A stretch of DNA of 64,000 nt from Quillaja saponaria. Taxonomy: Eukaryota; Streptophyta; Magnoliopsida; Fabales; Quillajaceae. Every line of letters begins with the position of its first letter. The stretch's first letter is position 1. Position numbers and translations under genes: made by a program. The notes beneath the pieces were generated by a model that saw only the letters and a list, made by a program, of their open reading frames with translations, did not search any database and was not told where the DNA came from. This document shows positions 11,397-22,659 of the stretch, in pieces. The DNA lies in contig CM055606.1 of the NCBI GenBank assembly GCA_029379385.1, forward strand, positions 558,001 to 622,000. Reading direction: 5' to 3'.

Positions 11397-12630
11397 ATGA
11401 CTCCACTAATGGATTATATACAATTAGGCAGGCTCCCTTTAGATACAGTTGAAACAAAAATTATCAAAAGAAGAGCTGCAAGATATTGCATGATACATGA
11501 TCGTTTATACAGGAGGTCTTATACTCGCCCGTATCTGAAATGTCTGTCCCAGGAAAAGTCAGAATATGTTTTAGACGAAATGCACAGGGGTGTTTGTGGA
11601 GCACAATATAGGTTATAAAGCTTTGGCGCAGAAAGTTTTGAGAACGGGATATTTTTGGCCTACCCTTCAAGAAGATGCCAAGTTGTGGGTGAAGAAGTGT
11701 GACAATTGCCAAAGGTCAGGTAGGATGCCAAGGTTACCCCCGAACAGACTAACATCCATCATCAGCCCTTGGCCTTTCGCTATATGGGGTTTGGATATTC
11801 TGGGACCTTTTCCTGGGAGAAGAACAGGAAAGGTGAAAAAGTTCATTTTGATAACTTCTGATTACTTTACCAAATGGGCTGAAGCAAAGCTGACGACCTT
11901 AATTAATGCCAAAGCGGTGGAAAAGTTCTTATGGAAACACATAATCTGTCGTTTGGAAATACCAAAAGCCATAGTTACTGACCATGGAAGGCAGTTTGAC
12001 TGCCGACCTACTAAATCCTGGTGCTCAGAACTGGGAATTGACTTACATTTTTAGTCGGTAACCTACCCTCAGGCCAACGGCCAGGCAGAAGCTGTAAACA
12101 AGATACTTCTGGAAGGACTAAAGAAAAAGGTAGATCGGAATAAATTAGACTAGGAAGAACACTTACAGCAGGTTTTATGGTCATACCGCACTACATGGAA
12201 GATAGCCACGGGAGAAACGCCTTTCAACCTGACCTACGGAATAGAGGCGGTCATACCAGTGGAAATAAGGGTTTCATCCCCTAGGGTTGAGACCTATTCT
12301 AAGGAGAGCAATGAGACCGAAATAAAATCGAATCTCGATTTGCTTGATGAGGTTAGGGAGAAAGCTCGTTTTCATCAGATCGTCCATCAACAGACCACAG
12401 CCCGACACTTTAAATAAGGTGAAACTGAGACCTCTACAAGTGGGTGATTTTGTTCTAAGACTGAATCAATTCAAGAATGGAAGCTCGGAAGGAAAACTCA
12501 AGGAATTGTGGGAAGGTCTGTACTAAATTTGGAACATTGTAGGTCCAGGGGCCTACAAAATCAGAATAGAAGTGGGAAAAGTTCTCCCGAACAGCTTCAA
12601 TGTGAGATATTTGAAAAAATATTATCATTA
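11397..12630 (+). pseudogene. Tat integrase, broken by several stops
   Basis: Blocks in order are VLDEMHRGVCGAQYRL, TGYFWPTLQEDA, KKCDNCQRSGRMP (CxxC of the zinc-binding domain), FAIWGLDILGPFP (first catalytic Asp), AIVTDHGRQF (second Asp), YPQANGQAEAVNK (catalytic Glu) and WSYRTTWKIATGETPFNL. The second His of the HHCC motif is gone where GNHSG is usual (GAQYR here). Stops occur after LHF, after NKLD and after RHFK, and a +1 frame change lies near 11615. The tail ends close to 12630 with NVRYLKK-type residues. Confidence 0.85.
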
Positions 12631-12770
12631 ATGTAGATCGCCTTATTCTGCAAATATTTTTCTCCTTCTAGTTCTGCTTGTAAAAATTAATGTAGATCGT
12701 TTTGTTTTGTCCTATTTCAATGTTGCGAATCTAAATCTTTTTCAGGCGACAAGGTTTTATCCCAAGTACA

Positions 12771-13240
12771 AGAAATCTCCAAACCCAGGGGCCAAAACGG
12801 TTGAGGTTCACCTTGTTGATGCAACAACCCTGAAAGGGAACCCGACCTCCCATGGTGCTCGCGGTCAAGGCAAGCAAGGCCGCCATGTTTCCATCCTGGG
12901 GTCCGAGCCTTCCGCCGAGTTCACCCAAGAAATCTCCAAACCTGGGGGCAAAAACGGTTGAGGTTCACCTGGTCGATCCAACGACCCTGACAAGGAACCT
13001 GACCTCATCGGTGCTCGCGATCAAGGCAAGCTGAGGCTGCCAGGTTTCCATCCTGCGGTCTGAGCCTCCGCCGAGTTCACCCAAGAAATCTCCAAACCCG
13101 GGGACAAAAACGGTTAAGGTTCACCTGGTCGATCCAACGACCCTGACAAGGAACCTGACCTCCCCGATGCTCGCGGTCAAGGCAAGCTAGGCCTGCCAGG
13201 TTTCCATCCTGCGGTCTGAGCCTCCGCCGAGTTCACCCGG
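12771..13240 (+). repeat. Three-copy ~157-bp tandem repeat in the Tat 3' region
   Basis: AGAAATCTCCAAACC recurs at 12771, 12928 and 13084 (spacing 157 and 156 bp), each followed by GGTTGAGGTTCACC-like sequence, an AACCTGACCTCC-like block and a GAGCCTCCGCCGAGTTCACCC end. The third unit runs into non-repeat sequence near 13240. Tandem arrays between integrase and the 3' LTR are common in Tat elements. No coding function is seen. Confidence 0.85.
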
Positions 13241-13551
13241 AAGAGATGCGAGGAGTTGGCAGCGAGATACCGCTCTCTAAGACTACAAGCGGACTTTAAA
13301 AGGAGATCCGACCTTGTACACTTCGCGGGACAGCTTCAAGCCTCATTAAGGTAGATCGCCTGTTTATTTTAAAGTTCATTACGCAGACTTGCAATTTAGA
13401 GTTTTCCAAATCATAATCATAATCATAAAGATGGGTCAAATGCTCAAATAAAAAAAAATAATAATAATAAATCATTTCAATTCTCTATTCATTACAAAAA
13501 TTCAAACAAGTGTCCTAGAACTACTGATCGCCTGAATCCGGTTCTACGGCC

Positions 13552-15771
13552 TCAACCTTCTCGTTCTGCGGCACCCTCGTCCTCAGATCCCTCCTCCATG
13601 TCAACTTCAGCCTCCGCGAGCATCTTCGCCAGCCTCTCCTCCTTATAGGCTTCTTCCTCGCTGGCCCACTTCGCCTCAGAAATATCCAAATAGGGGTTAC
13701 GCTCCTTCAGCCATACCCGACAGCCGACCCACCCATTCGCGTACAGATGAATGCCGTGATCATAGATCATTTTTCGACAGTAGTTAGAATTTTTGAAATT
13801 CTCCACAGCTGTCCCGGCCTCCTCTTTGTATACCTCCAATTCGGCTCTTAGCCTGGCGATCTCCTCGTCCTTCTCTTCCCTTAATCTGACGACCTTAGAT
13901 TCACATGCCCGGTACCATTCAATTTCTTCTCTAAGACGATCTGCCTCTTCGTTCTGCTCACGGCACTTGTCGAGCCACCCTTCCACCTTTTTCCCCAAAC
14001 GCAAGACTTCGGCTTGCAGTGACTTAAATTGTTCCGAAGCAGCTCGCCCTTTAGCCTCAGCCTTTTCCGCTTGGATTAACTGAGCCTTTAAATTCTCATT
14101 TTCTTAAATGGTACCGAGTAGTTTGTCCTTGGAATATTCGGTGTCCTCCTGGAATTTCTTCAGCTTTGTGTACAAGGACGCTTGGTATTGGAGGGACTGC
14201 AACCAACAATATCACATCAATAATATTACGCAAACATGCCACAAACATTACAAGTCATAAAGGTTGTCCGTACCTGCACGCCAGCAGACAGCCCGGTAAT
14301 AAATGCACTCTCTAGAGGAAGATTGTCTATCAGAACTGCGTCCGCGGGCAAGGTGCTCCCTCTTGCTATGGCATAGGCCACACTAGGGATATCGCTGATG
14401 TAGGCATCCTCCGGGACCCCCAGGAAAACGTGTGCGGTCCGCTCCTCGAGGAGGGTTCCACCCTTGCCCTCTTTTGCTAGCAACCTGATTTTGGACGAGG
14501 TAGCGTCCTCTCGCGATCGTCTGCACAGATCGTACTTAAGGGCAAAACGCCCCCTGTTGTCTCCATCTGGGACTCTTCTTGAGCCTGGGGAATGGAGGAT
14601 ACTTCTGCGTGTGTCTCTTTGGGAGGCCGAGCTAGGTTTTGACCTTTTGGGCGCTCTCTTACCCTCCTTCACAAGTCTTTTTCCCTTGGAGGTCGAAGCC
14701 TTTTCAGCTCTCTCTTTTAAGGCCTCAAGACGCTGCTTGGCTGATGCCCTCACTTCGGCGGCCTTCTGTTCCTGTGTCAGACCCATATCTGCAAAGCAAG
14801 AAATCAAAATATCAGTAACAATAAATGACCAATATCATTCAACAATAAAAACACGACGTTGTGCGGTGCGAACCAAAATCCAGCTCGGATAAACCCATCC
14901 TCGCCAGGATCAGGCCAGAAGTAAAAAATGTAGTGTCAAAAAGCCCATCCTTTTGAAACTTCTTGTACGTGATGATCTTATAGTACTTCTTGTACTATAC
15001 TCGATTCATTCTCGGAGGTTTTTTGGGCGTCTAGGTTCATAAAACCCCCCATTGGTGCAGCAAACATTTGGGGCGAGGAGCCTGAACGAAGAAGTACTGG
15101 GACTTCCACTCATTGTTATTGTCGTGTTATCCTCGGTACATGTCGAACTTGGCAGAAAAATATATCCACCCCGACGTGTTCTTAATTTGATAAAGATGGC
15201 TGAACACAGTCAAGGACGGGCAAATTTGCAAAGTGTGACAGACGCCATGAAGGTTATCAGAAATTGCCATCCATTAGGAGTGATCTGAGCTAGACAGATA
15301 CCAAGAGCGTTCAACGCTTTGACAATAAAATGGTGGAAAGGATAGCGGACCCCAGCCTTCAGGTATTCCTTATAAAAGCAGAAAGTATTCAGGCGAGAGT
15401 GATGCGAGCGATCTCCGTAAGGACTGACCTTGTAAATTTTGGCCCCCACTGGGTCAAAATACCGCCTATGCGTGATCCTCCAACTTTTAGTCACTTATGA
15501 CTTTCTCTATGGCGTTCACAGCGGTGATGTTAGTTTGAGGCCAGAAGATCGCCACATCATCGTCAAATTCTTCATCCTCGAAGCTCCCATACTCGGTATT
15601 TTTTGAGCTGGAGGATGTGGACGGATGATAAGCTAGGGAAGGCGGAAGAACCTTTCCCTTCCTCGGTAGGTATTTAGGCTCCTCACCCACGGACACTATG
15701 GTGCCATCTGTAAGGTGGCCGTTCGACGTGTCAAAGGGCGGGGCTGATGGAGAATCTCCCTCACTAGACAT
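13552..15771 (-). pseudogene. Antisense multi-exon gene of the Tat element ('putative gypsy type transposon' protein)
   Basis: The gene runs opposite to gag-pol. A first block from the ATG at 15771 is acidic and Ser-rich (to 15487). The next part (about 15494-15210) resembles the domain named 'putative gypsy type transposon' (PF04195): FCFYKEYLKAGVRYPFHHF, LNALGICLAQITPNGWQFL. Splice sites then join LSELDF (exon edge 14874) to DMGLTQEQKAAEV (14788-14274), and GLSAGVQ to SLQYQASLYTKLKKF (from 14196). The last exon is a long charged coiled coil ending at 13552 with EGSEDEGAAEREG. An in-frame stop near 14106 and breaks between 15480 and 14890 mark decay. Tat relatives carry such a gene in the same place; its function is unknown. 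Confidence 0.75.
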
Positions 15772-16259
15772 GTTAAACTGAACAACGGAATAGATGAAAA
15801 GTCTTCAAGTTTAGAAGCTCGTACCTAGCGATGAAGGAAGGCGTGCATAAAGTTTTATCTCCCAAGTAGTCGAGCTGGTTGAACGCATATTGGCATAGCT
15901 TCGCTACAGAAATCTCAAAGTGGGGCACAAATGTGGGGTTTGTGGAGCCTTATATAGGCCCCGAAGGTTTGCTTTGCACTCCGCGCCACACACCACACCG
16001 CCACGTGGCACTGTCATGATTTCGTCCAATAACAGTGTAAAGCCCGACTCGGTATCTGAAGAATTATGATACGACCAAATAGAGTCAGAAAGTTTGACCC
16101 AAACCCACGTGATTTGCCTCGGGTTTCCACGTGGCTGCCTGATGACTTGATCGCCTTCGCTTCTTGCTACCGTACACGCCAGATAATGTTCAATCCTTGT
16201 GGGCAACCTTGATGATAGTTCTGGTTTGTTTTGATCGAGTCCTTTTTTCATGGGACTAG

Positions 16260-16673
16260 TGTTAATATAGTAAAATGACATCCAATGAGAGCATGCCACA
16301 TGGCAGTTGCCTTTTCACTTGCTAACTTGAACAGTTCCGGTGGCCCGTGCTAGTGCTCTTCTACTCTATATATACATGTCATGTTCCTCATGAGGGTAAG
16401 AAAAAAAAACCAAAGGTGAAAGTCTTTTAAGTTATCTCTCCTCTTCTTACCATTTATTGAGTCTTCTCCTTCTGACTGACTCATCGGAGGATCTTGGGAG
16501 TTCACCCCAGACTTGGCTTCCGTCCTCTATTTTGCAAGACGTGAGATTGCCAGGTATCTAGGTCACCAAGTCACCACGACCCGTTGAAACACTTCAGCCA
16601 CAAAAGGTCATCCAAAGGCTACTCCAAGACTGTTTATTCCCGTAACCCGTGTATGTTAACTTTGACAGTAACA
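16260..16673 (+). repeat. 3' LTR of the Tat element
   Basis: It starts TGTTAATATAG after GGGACTAG (polypurine-tract position) and ends GACAGTAACA. The TATA-like CTCTATATATACATG is kept near 16365. Substitutions and small indels relative to 7828-8229 are spread over the whole length, so the insertion is not recent. Confidence 0.9.
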
Positions 16674-17263
16674 GATCCTTGGGCTTTCCCACCTGGTTAA
16701 CCTCTCGATCGGATACAATTATTTTGAATTCATTAATGAAATGATAGAATCGGAAACGGAGGATGGGATGCGTAGGATTGGATAAATCAAGGGGGTAAAG
16801 GAATCTGTAGAGAAAATAGGAGCTAGACAAGATACTATTATTGATGGAAGAAGAAGGAGTTAGATTCCTAGGGATGTCTTAAGCTAAGCCAGGCTATGCC
16901 CCATCAGATGCCTCAAGTCTAAACAACAGATCACCCGTCCATTTTTTAGCTCGGTCCATTTGCTCTACCTAATTTAAGAAACCCAACAAGTTTCTTAAAA
17001 TTGATGTTTTACATTTACATACTCACCTCATAATTTTCCATAGTTTCACAAATGGCCCAAATAGCTTATATACTTGTTTGGCCCAAATTGTTCAAAAATT
17101 GCACAAATGGCCTTTGCCTTCATCATCATTTACTTAATCTAAAGGTATTTAGCTAGATTGCTTATTGGTTATATTATTCAATATAATTAATTATTTCAAA
17201 TGATTATCGCCTTACCTATGAATTGGCTTTATAAATCATGGGCTCACTGACCATTTAAGAGAA
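16674..17263. other. Right internal arm of the outer LTR element, no gene
   Basis: About 590 bp between the Tat 3' LTR and the 77-bp array. No recognisable coding sequence was seen on either strand. It is read as outer-element sequence separated from 6920-7827 by the Tat insertion. Confidence 0.45.
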
Positions 17264-17660
17264 CAAAGCCCTTAAAAGGTGGGATTGCAAACTTGGCCAA
17301 ATAAGGCTAGAAGAACTCATTTGTAAGCAACCCCTACACCTTAAAGCCCTTAAACGAGGAGTTTGCAACCCGACCAAACCAGGCTAGGAGGACTTATTTG
17401 TAAACGAACCTTACACCCTAAAGCCCTTATATAGTGGGCTCGCAAGCAAGCCAAACAAGGCTAGGATGACTCGTTTGTAAACAACCCTTACACTTTAAAG
17501 CCCTTAAATAGAGGGTTCATAACCTGATCAAACAAGGCTAGGAGGACTCATTTGTAAACGACCCTTACACCTCAAAGCCCTTAAAAATCAAACTCGCAAC
17601 CCGACCAAACGAGGGTAGGAGGACTCATTTGTAAACAACCCCTATGTGAAGTCAAAAAAA
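17264..17660 (+). repeat. Five-copy ~77-bp tandem array
   Basis: AAAGCCCTTA-type motifs start at 17265, 17343, 17420, 17497 and 17574, a steady 77-78 bp period. Each unit also carries GGCTAGGAGGACTCATTTGTAA-like and ACCCTTACACC blocks. Units differ by scattered substitutions. The array lies within the outer LTR element. Confidence 0.9.
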
Positions 17661-17677
17661 ATGGTTGGACACACACA

Positions 17678-17842
17678 CCTTCAAGGTCACAGGTCAACCT
17701 CCAAGGTCATGGCTCTAATCTCCAAGGTCATGGGTCGACCTCCAAGGTCATAGGACAACCTTCAAGGTCATAGTATAACCTCCAAGGTCATGGGTTGACC
17801 TCCAAGGTGACGATCTCGACCTCCAAGGTCAAGACCTCGACC
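17678..17842 (+). repeat. Eight-copy 20-bp tandem array (CTCCAAGGTCATGGGTCGAC)
   Basis: CCAAGGTCA recurs about every 20 bp, with a variable half of the unit (GGGTCGAC, GGACAAC, AGTATAAC, GGGTTGAC). The array ends about 80 bp before the polypurine-like tract and LTR of the outer element. Confidence 0.9.
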
Positions 17843-17919
17843 CTTAATCATAGGATCAATGCCGACAACGAAAAAGCTTAATTTGTTTCACTTATCGACC
17901 TTGTTTTTTGAGGGACTAG

Positions 17920-18092
17920 TGTTAGTACAATATTGTATTAGGCCTATTAAGACCCCTACTTCACTATAAATATGCAATCCACACATAAATTGAGGGAGAG
18001 CTCACTCCCACTCAACTTCCATACTTCTCTCTATAACACGAATGTCGTCCATCACCTCAGGACATACACCTTTACTATTTTATACACTAATA
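17920..18092 (+). repeat. 3' LTR of the outer element
   Basis: It starts TGTTAGTACAATATTG right after GAGGGACTAG, holds a TATA-like CACTATAAATATGC (about 17963) and ends TATACACTAATA. Only its last ~74 bp has a partner (6846-6919). At ~173 bp it is short, as in TRIM-type elements. Confidence 0.65.
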
Positions 18093-21000
18093 AAAAGACT
18101 GGCTATTTGAATCTCCTATATATTTCTTAGTTATAGAAGAATTTATTGAAGGAAATATAGAAGAAATGGTTCAATAATACAATGCGAGACTCCAGATTGC
18201 TTCCTTGCTAAGTTTCAAAGGATGACAATGATGACGAAGATGACCAATTATCGGGTCGTTTGGAAAATAGTCCGAGTGACTAAGGAAGGGCATTTGAGCT
18301 TTCAAATAGCTTGGTTGTGTTCAAAAATATCGACCCGAGTAGACATATCACCATCTAAATTGGATATTTTAAATTTTCTTTCTTGGTACATCCCAAAATA
18401 AATCTATTATGTGTGTGCTTCTTTTTGTTGTTGAAAATGGGAATGATTTACAATTAGTCTAGCTAGGTTTCTACACATAGTTAGCAAATCAGTAATCTCC
18501 TAAAATATGTGACGAATTCTTGTTTATAAGATAATTTTTAATCATTGCCTGCAATAATATATAAGAAAGTCATATATATGTAACAAAGCGTACATTCCAT
18601 CTTATAGCAAGTGAATGAGTCTCATCTTCAATTGTCAAAGTTCAGCAATACCTAAACTAATATTATTTGAGTAGTCAAGTGCTAAACTTTTTATAATTTC
18701 ACTAGCCCTAACAAGTTGCAAATATTTAGTTACCCAGATATGATTATGAGTTATTAAAATCCTTTGTGTATCTTGGGGTTTCTAACCATCCACTTTTATG
18801 GTAATACACGTTAGGGATGAAATATGGCTTTCAAATTAAGTTCCGAATTAGTGGATGCTACCAAAGGGAGTGGCTTGGCAAACTCCAATCAATCATTACC
18901 TTCTTAAAAGACTAGCAGTGGAAAAGATCACAGTTTGATAAGAATTAATGACAGTCGAACTATCTGAATTTAATTTAAACTATTCTAGTTACAAGTGACG
19001 AATCCAAAAAAATTGTCAGTGTATTTTTTTTATAGATAATAAATAAATAAATTATACATATTTATTTCTATCTAAACTATATATAATACTGGCTTAATGA
19101 CATAAATTTTTAATTTTCTTAAATACCCTTATAAGTTTTTACTGTTGCATAATTACCATTTAGTTGTTATTTTACAGTATTAAAATATTGTGCTTAAAAT
19201 GGACTATTAGTTTTTTTTTTCCTAATTCTTCTCTCTTTTAATACTAATATGACTATAAATCTTTTATTATTAATTTCTTTTTCTAAGTCTTCTCGATTTT
19301 ATGAATGAAAAAAAAAATGAATTAAAAGAAATATTAAGAATATAGGTTTTATTTTATTATAATATTATTTTCTTAATTCTTCTTCTATACTACGAATTAA
19401 ATAATTTTATTTTAATTATATTTTTTTAATTTTTTTAATTACATTAACAAAAAGTTACATTTAGTTATTATTTCATAGTATTAAACTATTGTGTTTCAAA
19501 TAGATTACTATTTTTTTTTTCTAACACTTCCTATTTTAATATTAACATGATTTATGTGTGTGTGTCCATATATATATATATATATTATACATACTGATAC
19601 ACAATAATTTTCTTTAATAAGTTTGTTTCACATAATGAAATTTGTTAATTTGTATGCACATAATTTTTTTTTCATGAAAATAATAAACATTCTTGATATT
19701 CTAATCTCAATAAATCAAATTTCGATAATAATTTTTAATGAGAAGAAGATGAGAGAAAAAGAGATGCCGAATTAATGAAATTGAAAGTTTTAAAGACAAT
19801 TTTATTCATAAGACTATAAGTTATTTTCTGATATTTGTGACATATACTAGTAATGTTTTAATAGTTGTATAATGTACTAATAGATATTATATAAGTCGAT
19901 TTCTTGTATCAATCAGTTTTATGAAAATATCGATAAAGGAAGATGGTTCCATTATACTAGCAACCCTTGCGTGACTCTAACACCAAATATTGTCACGAGC
20001 CTACCTTCTGCCCCAGATAGCAAGTCTCATCTAACCAAGAAGAAAAGCCATCTCTTTATATGCCTAAGATCACTCTAGTATATTTGGGACTAGATCCTCT
20101 TACCGTCACGCAATGGTGCCAATTTTATTCAAAACTATTCAATATTAAGTTCTTCCATGTTTATTGACATAAATTTAAAATTACAATTTAGTAAACTTTA
20201 TAAATGTAGTTCTAAAAAGACTCCATAATACCAAAAGTAGAATAAGTTCACCTAAAAAATAATAATACTAATTTCACCTCAACCAAAAAAGTGTACATTA
20301 TTTTCTTTGCATCTAATATTATAATGGTATTTCTAATAGGCGCTTTAAGGACACTTGTTAAATTTTTATAAATAAAAAGTTCGTAGCATTTATTACAATA
20401 GTTGATCATGATTTTAGTGATATTTAATACATAAATTGCTACTTTTAAAAAATTTCAAGTTCCAAAAGTCATATAAGCACCTATCAGAAAAAACTCATAT
20501 TATAGACACAAAAGCTCCAATTAATTTTAATCAATTCTCACCCTCCATTGATTACATATAACTCATGATAATAGTAGCCACCTAGTAAACTTTGATTTAA
20601 TGTATCAGATCAATAGAGGGGAGAAAATATGAAAACAATGTAGAAATGAAAGATATTTAGTATATATATTAAATTAGGCACATAACTCCTTATTTGAGTC
20701 ATAATTAGCAAATAACATTAAATCATCCAATTTAGTTATAAAATCTAACAAATTAACTTATAAAAAACTAAAAACTAAAATATCCTTATTATAAGTTACA
20801 CACACACACACATATATATCTCACTTTTATCTCTCGTTTCTTTTTTTATCTCTTTTTTTTATTCTAACAATTAAAATCTCTATATTTATTCAATTTTAGT
20901 AATTTTTTTATTATGTAATACAACAATAAGAAAATAAAAGTTTTCATGAAAATGTTATCATTAAAACATAAATTGAAAAAAATAATATTAGTAGACCTAT

Positions 21001-21106
21001 TAGTAATTTACATATATGACAATAAAATAAAATTTATGAGTGATTCAAATACTGTTATGTAATCTCACTTGAATTACGGGGACCTACACATATTAGTACA
21101 ATTAGG
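18093..21106. other. AT-rich intergenic DNA, no gene seen
   Basis: About 3 kb dominated by A/T runs and simple repeats (TA run at about 19568-19587, CA run near 20800). No exon-like coding sequence of a known family was found. It does not contain the missing mTERF N-terminus. Confidence 0.5.
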
Positions 21107-21366
21107 GGTGAAATTCAAATTGAATAACTTCAAATAGGGTACTATTCGAATTCGAATTCGAATACAATTTCAAATATTTGAATACTTGGGGTATTTTAGT
21201 AAAAAAATTCTTGAAAAGTCATTTTTTATTATAGTTTTTTAATAGAAACATATATTATTTTGAATATTAATTCGAATTATTCTTCAAATATCAAATCAAA
21301 TTATGTACTATTCGAATGTTAAGTAAAATTCGAATTTAAATTATTTGATTTGAGTGTTATCCCTAA
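21107..21366. mobile_element. MITE-like element rich in ATTCGAAT
   Basis: The left end TTAGGGGTGAAATTCAAATTG and the inverted right end TTAGGGATAACACTCAAATC form imperfect terminal inverted repeats. The interior has repeated ATTCGAATTCGAAT palindromes (21149-21162) and no coding capacity. A related block sits at about 34423-34583. I could not define a target duplication, so the superfamily stays open. Confidence 0.5.
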
Positions 21367-22658
21367 ATCCAGTATTCCTGGGTCCCCGGCCAAAACTACA
21401 AGTGCAAGTTTTCTTGCATGTGGCTTGCTAAAATTGAAACAACATAAAAGTTTAGTTTCATAGAAAATGAAAAGAAAAATGTGTAAAGGGGAAAATATAT
21501 AAAATAAACTAAAGAGACTTATAATGAATGTAATTTAGTTTTTTATAAGCTAATTTACTAGATTTAATGGCTAATTGAGATGTGCAGTGGTTATTTGTTA
21601 ATTATGATTTAAAATTTGAATTATTTGCTTAATTAGATAATTTATAGGGTTATTACAAAATAGGTGATAGTTCACTAAAAAAATACAATTGATCTTCCAA
21701 AATATCGATAAAAAAAGAAAAAGAAAAGAAAGGATGAATAAAAACAATTTGTTTTTCATTCTACAGGTAATGTTTGTATGTAACACTTGCAGAAACGACC
21801 GTTAACAGTTTCAGGGTTAGCTTGGCCGCAATCCCAAACGGCGACTCCACCCAATAGTAGGCCCCACCTAGGTTACCTCCTCGGGTTTTGGTCATAAGGG
21901 TCCAAATTGTATAATTTTTGTACAAAATGGTAATTTTTTTACTTTAATAGCCAGAATAGGGTAAACTCTGAAATCCGTGTTTTCAAAAACCGATTTCTGG
22001 GTCCGACTTACCATGCCATGTCATCAATGGACCCCACAGTACACACCTCAAGAGTCGAGCTGATGGGGACTGAAACCGTATTTTGTAAACACGGTTTCAA
22101 GTCAATTTTTGTCTCCACGCGGGCCCACTGGCGAACAAACAATAGTCTGAAAAGAGTGTTAGAGGAATCACTACAACCTGGCTCCTAGTACAATTAATTG
22201 TTCCTTCTCTTCGCCATGACAAAGTTTCAAAAAATTTTAAAAACAGTGAAAGATCAAACTTTGGAGTATTGAAGAATTAAGAATGAAATTTTATTTTGTA
22301 TTGTAATAACATAGGATTAAATTTAATATTTTTTTTGCCCTAGTGAACTACTTCTGAAGCCCACAGCTAGACTTAACATTTTTCCTTATATCAAGCTGCA
22401 ACAGATACATGGTGCGACCGGAGCTAGTACAGGCAACAAGTTCAACTGAAAGAAGGAGGCCCAAGAGGACAAGACATCTTTTGTGATGAGATATCAACCG
22501 ACAGATCGAAATTGCTGAAGGTTTGGGAATTATAGAATTGGATTACAGGAAATGGTGAACCATTGGACATCAACCAGAGCTATTAACATTGAATTGAAAA
22601 TTTAAAGTTTGATGAAAAGAAATGTAAATAAGAAGAGACTGTTTTCTACAAGGAAGAT
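21367..22658. other. Intergenic DNA upstream of the RINT1-like pseudogene
   Basis: AT-rich to about 21780, then a less AT-rich patch (21780-22200) containing a perfect 8-bp stem hairpin, GAAACCGT and ACGGTTTC around an 11-base loop (about 22072-22098). No coding family was recognised. The first exon of the downstream pseudogene would be expected here but is not visible. Confidence 0.4.
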
Positions 22659-22659
22659 C

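Larger units (their letters stand above)
7828..16673 (+). mobile_element. Decayed Ty3/gypsy retrotransposon, Tat lineage, with antisense 3' gene
   Basis: Two direct LTRs of about 400 bp (7828-8229 and 16260-16673, roughly 90% alike by eye) bound an 8.8-kb element. The left LTR is followed by TTGGTGCCGTTATGGGAAGC, a primer-binding site of the Tat/Athila type. Domain order on the plus strand is gag, protease, reverse transcriptase, RNase H, a second archaeal-type RNase H, and integrase. The region after integrase holds a 157-bp tandem repeat and a spliced antisense gene. Dual RNase H plus an antisense 3' gene is diagnostic of Tat elements (Grande, Retand, RIRE2 relatives). Many stops, frame breaks and a gag-protease deletion make it defective. 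The first 5 bp outside each end differ, so no target duplication remains. Confidence 0.9.
6846..18092 (+). mobile_element. Non-coding LTR element (LARD/TRIM-like), 5' LTR truncated, hosting a nested gypsy element
   Basis: Sequence at 6846-6919 and the end of a block at 17920-18092 are direct copies of one LTR (shared CTTCTCTCTATAACA and TTTTATACACTAA; about 85% alike by eye). The left copy is followed at once by CTAGCGTCATCCGTGGAAAC, a degenerate form of the TTGGCGCCGTCTGTGGGAA primer-binding region of plant Ty3/gypsy elements. The right copy is preceded by GAGGGACTAG, the same tract that precedes the right LTR of the inner Tat element. The 2.1 kb of own internal sequence (6920-7827 and 16674-17919) has no gag or pol. 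I infer a non-autonomous element mobilised by Tat-type machinery. No target-site duplication was found, and the left LTR lacks its first ~90 bp, so the pairing is an inference. Confidence 0.55.

Noticed and set aside
14464..14892. 142-codon plus-strand frame in the Tat 3' region
   Set aside because: It is the complement of the antisense gene exon 14274-14788, which has the splice structure and coiled-coil content.
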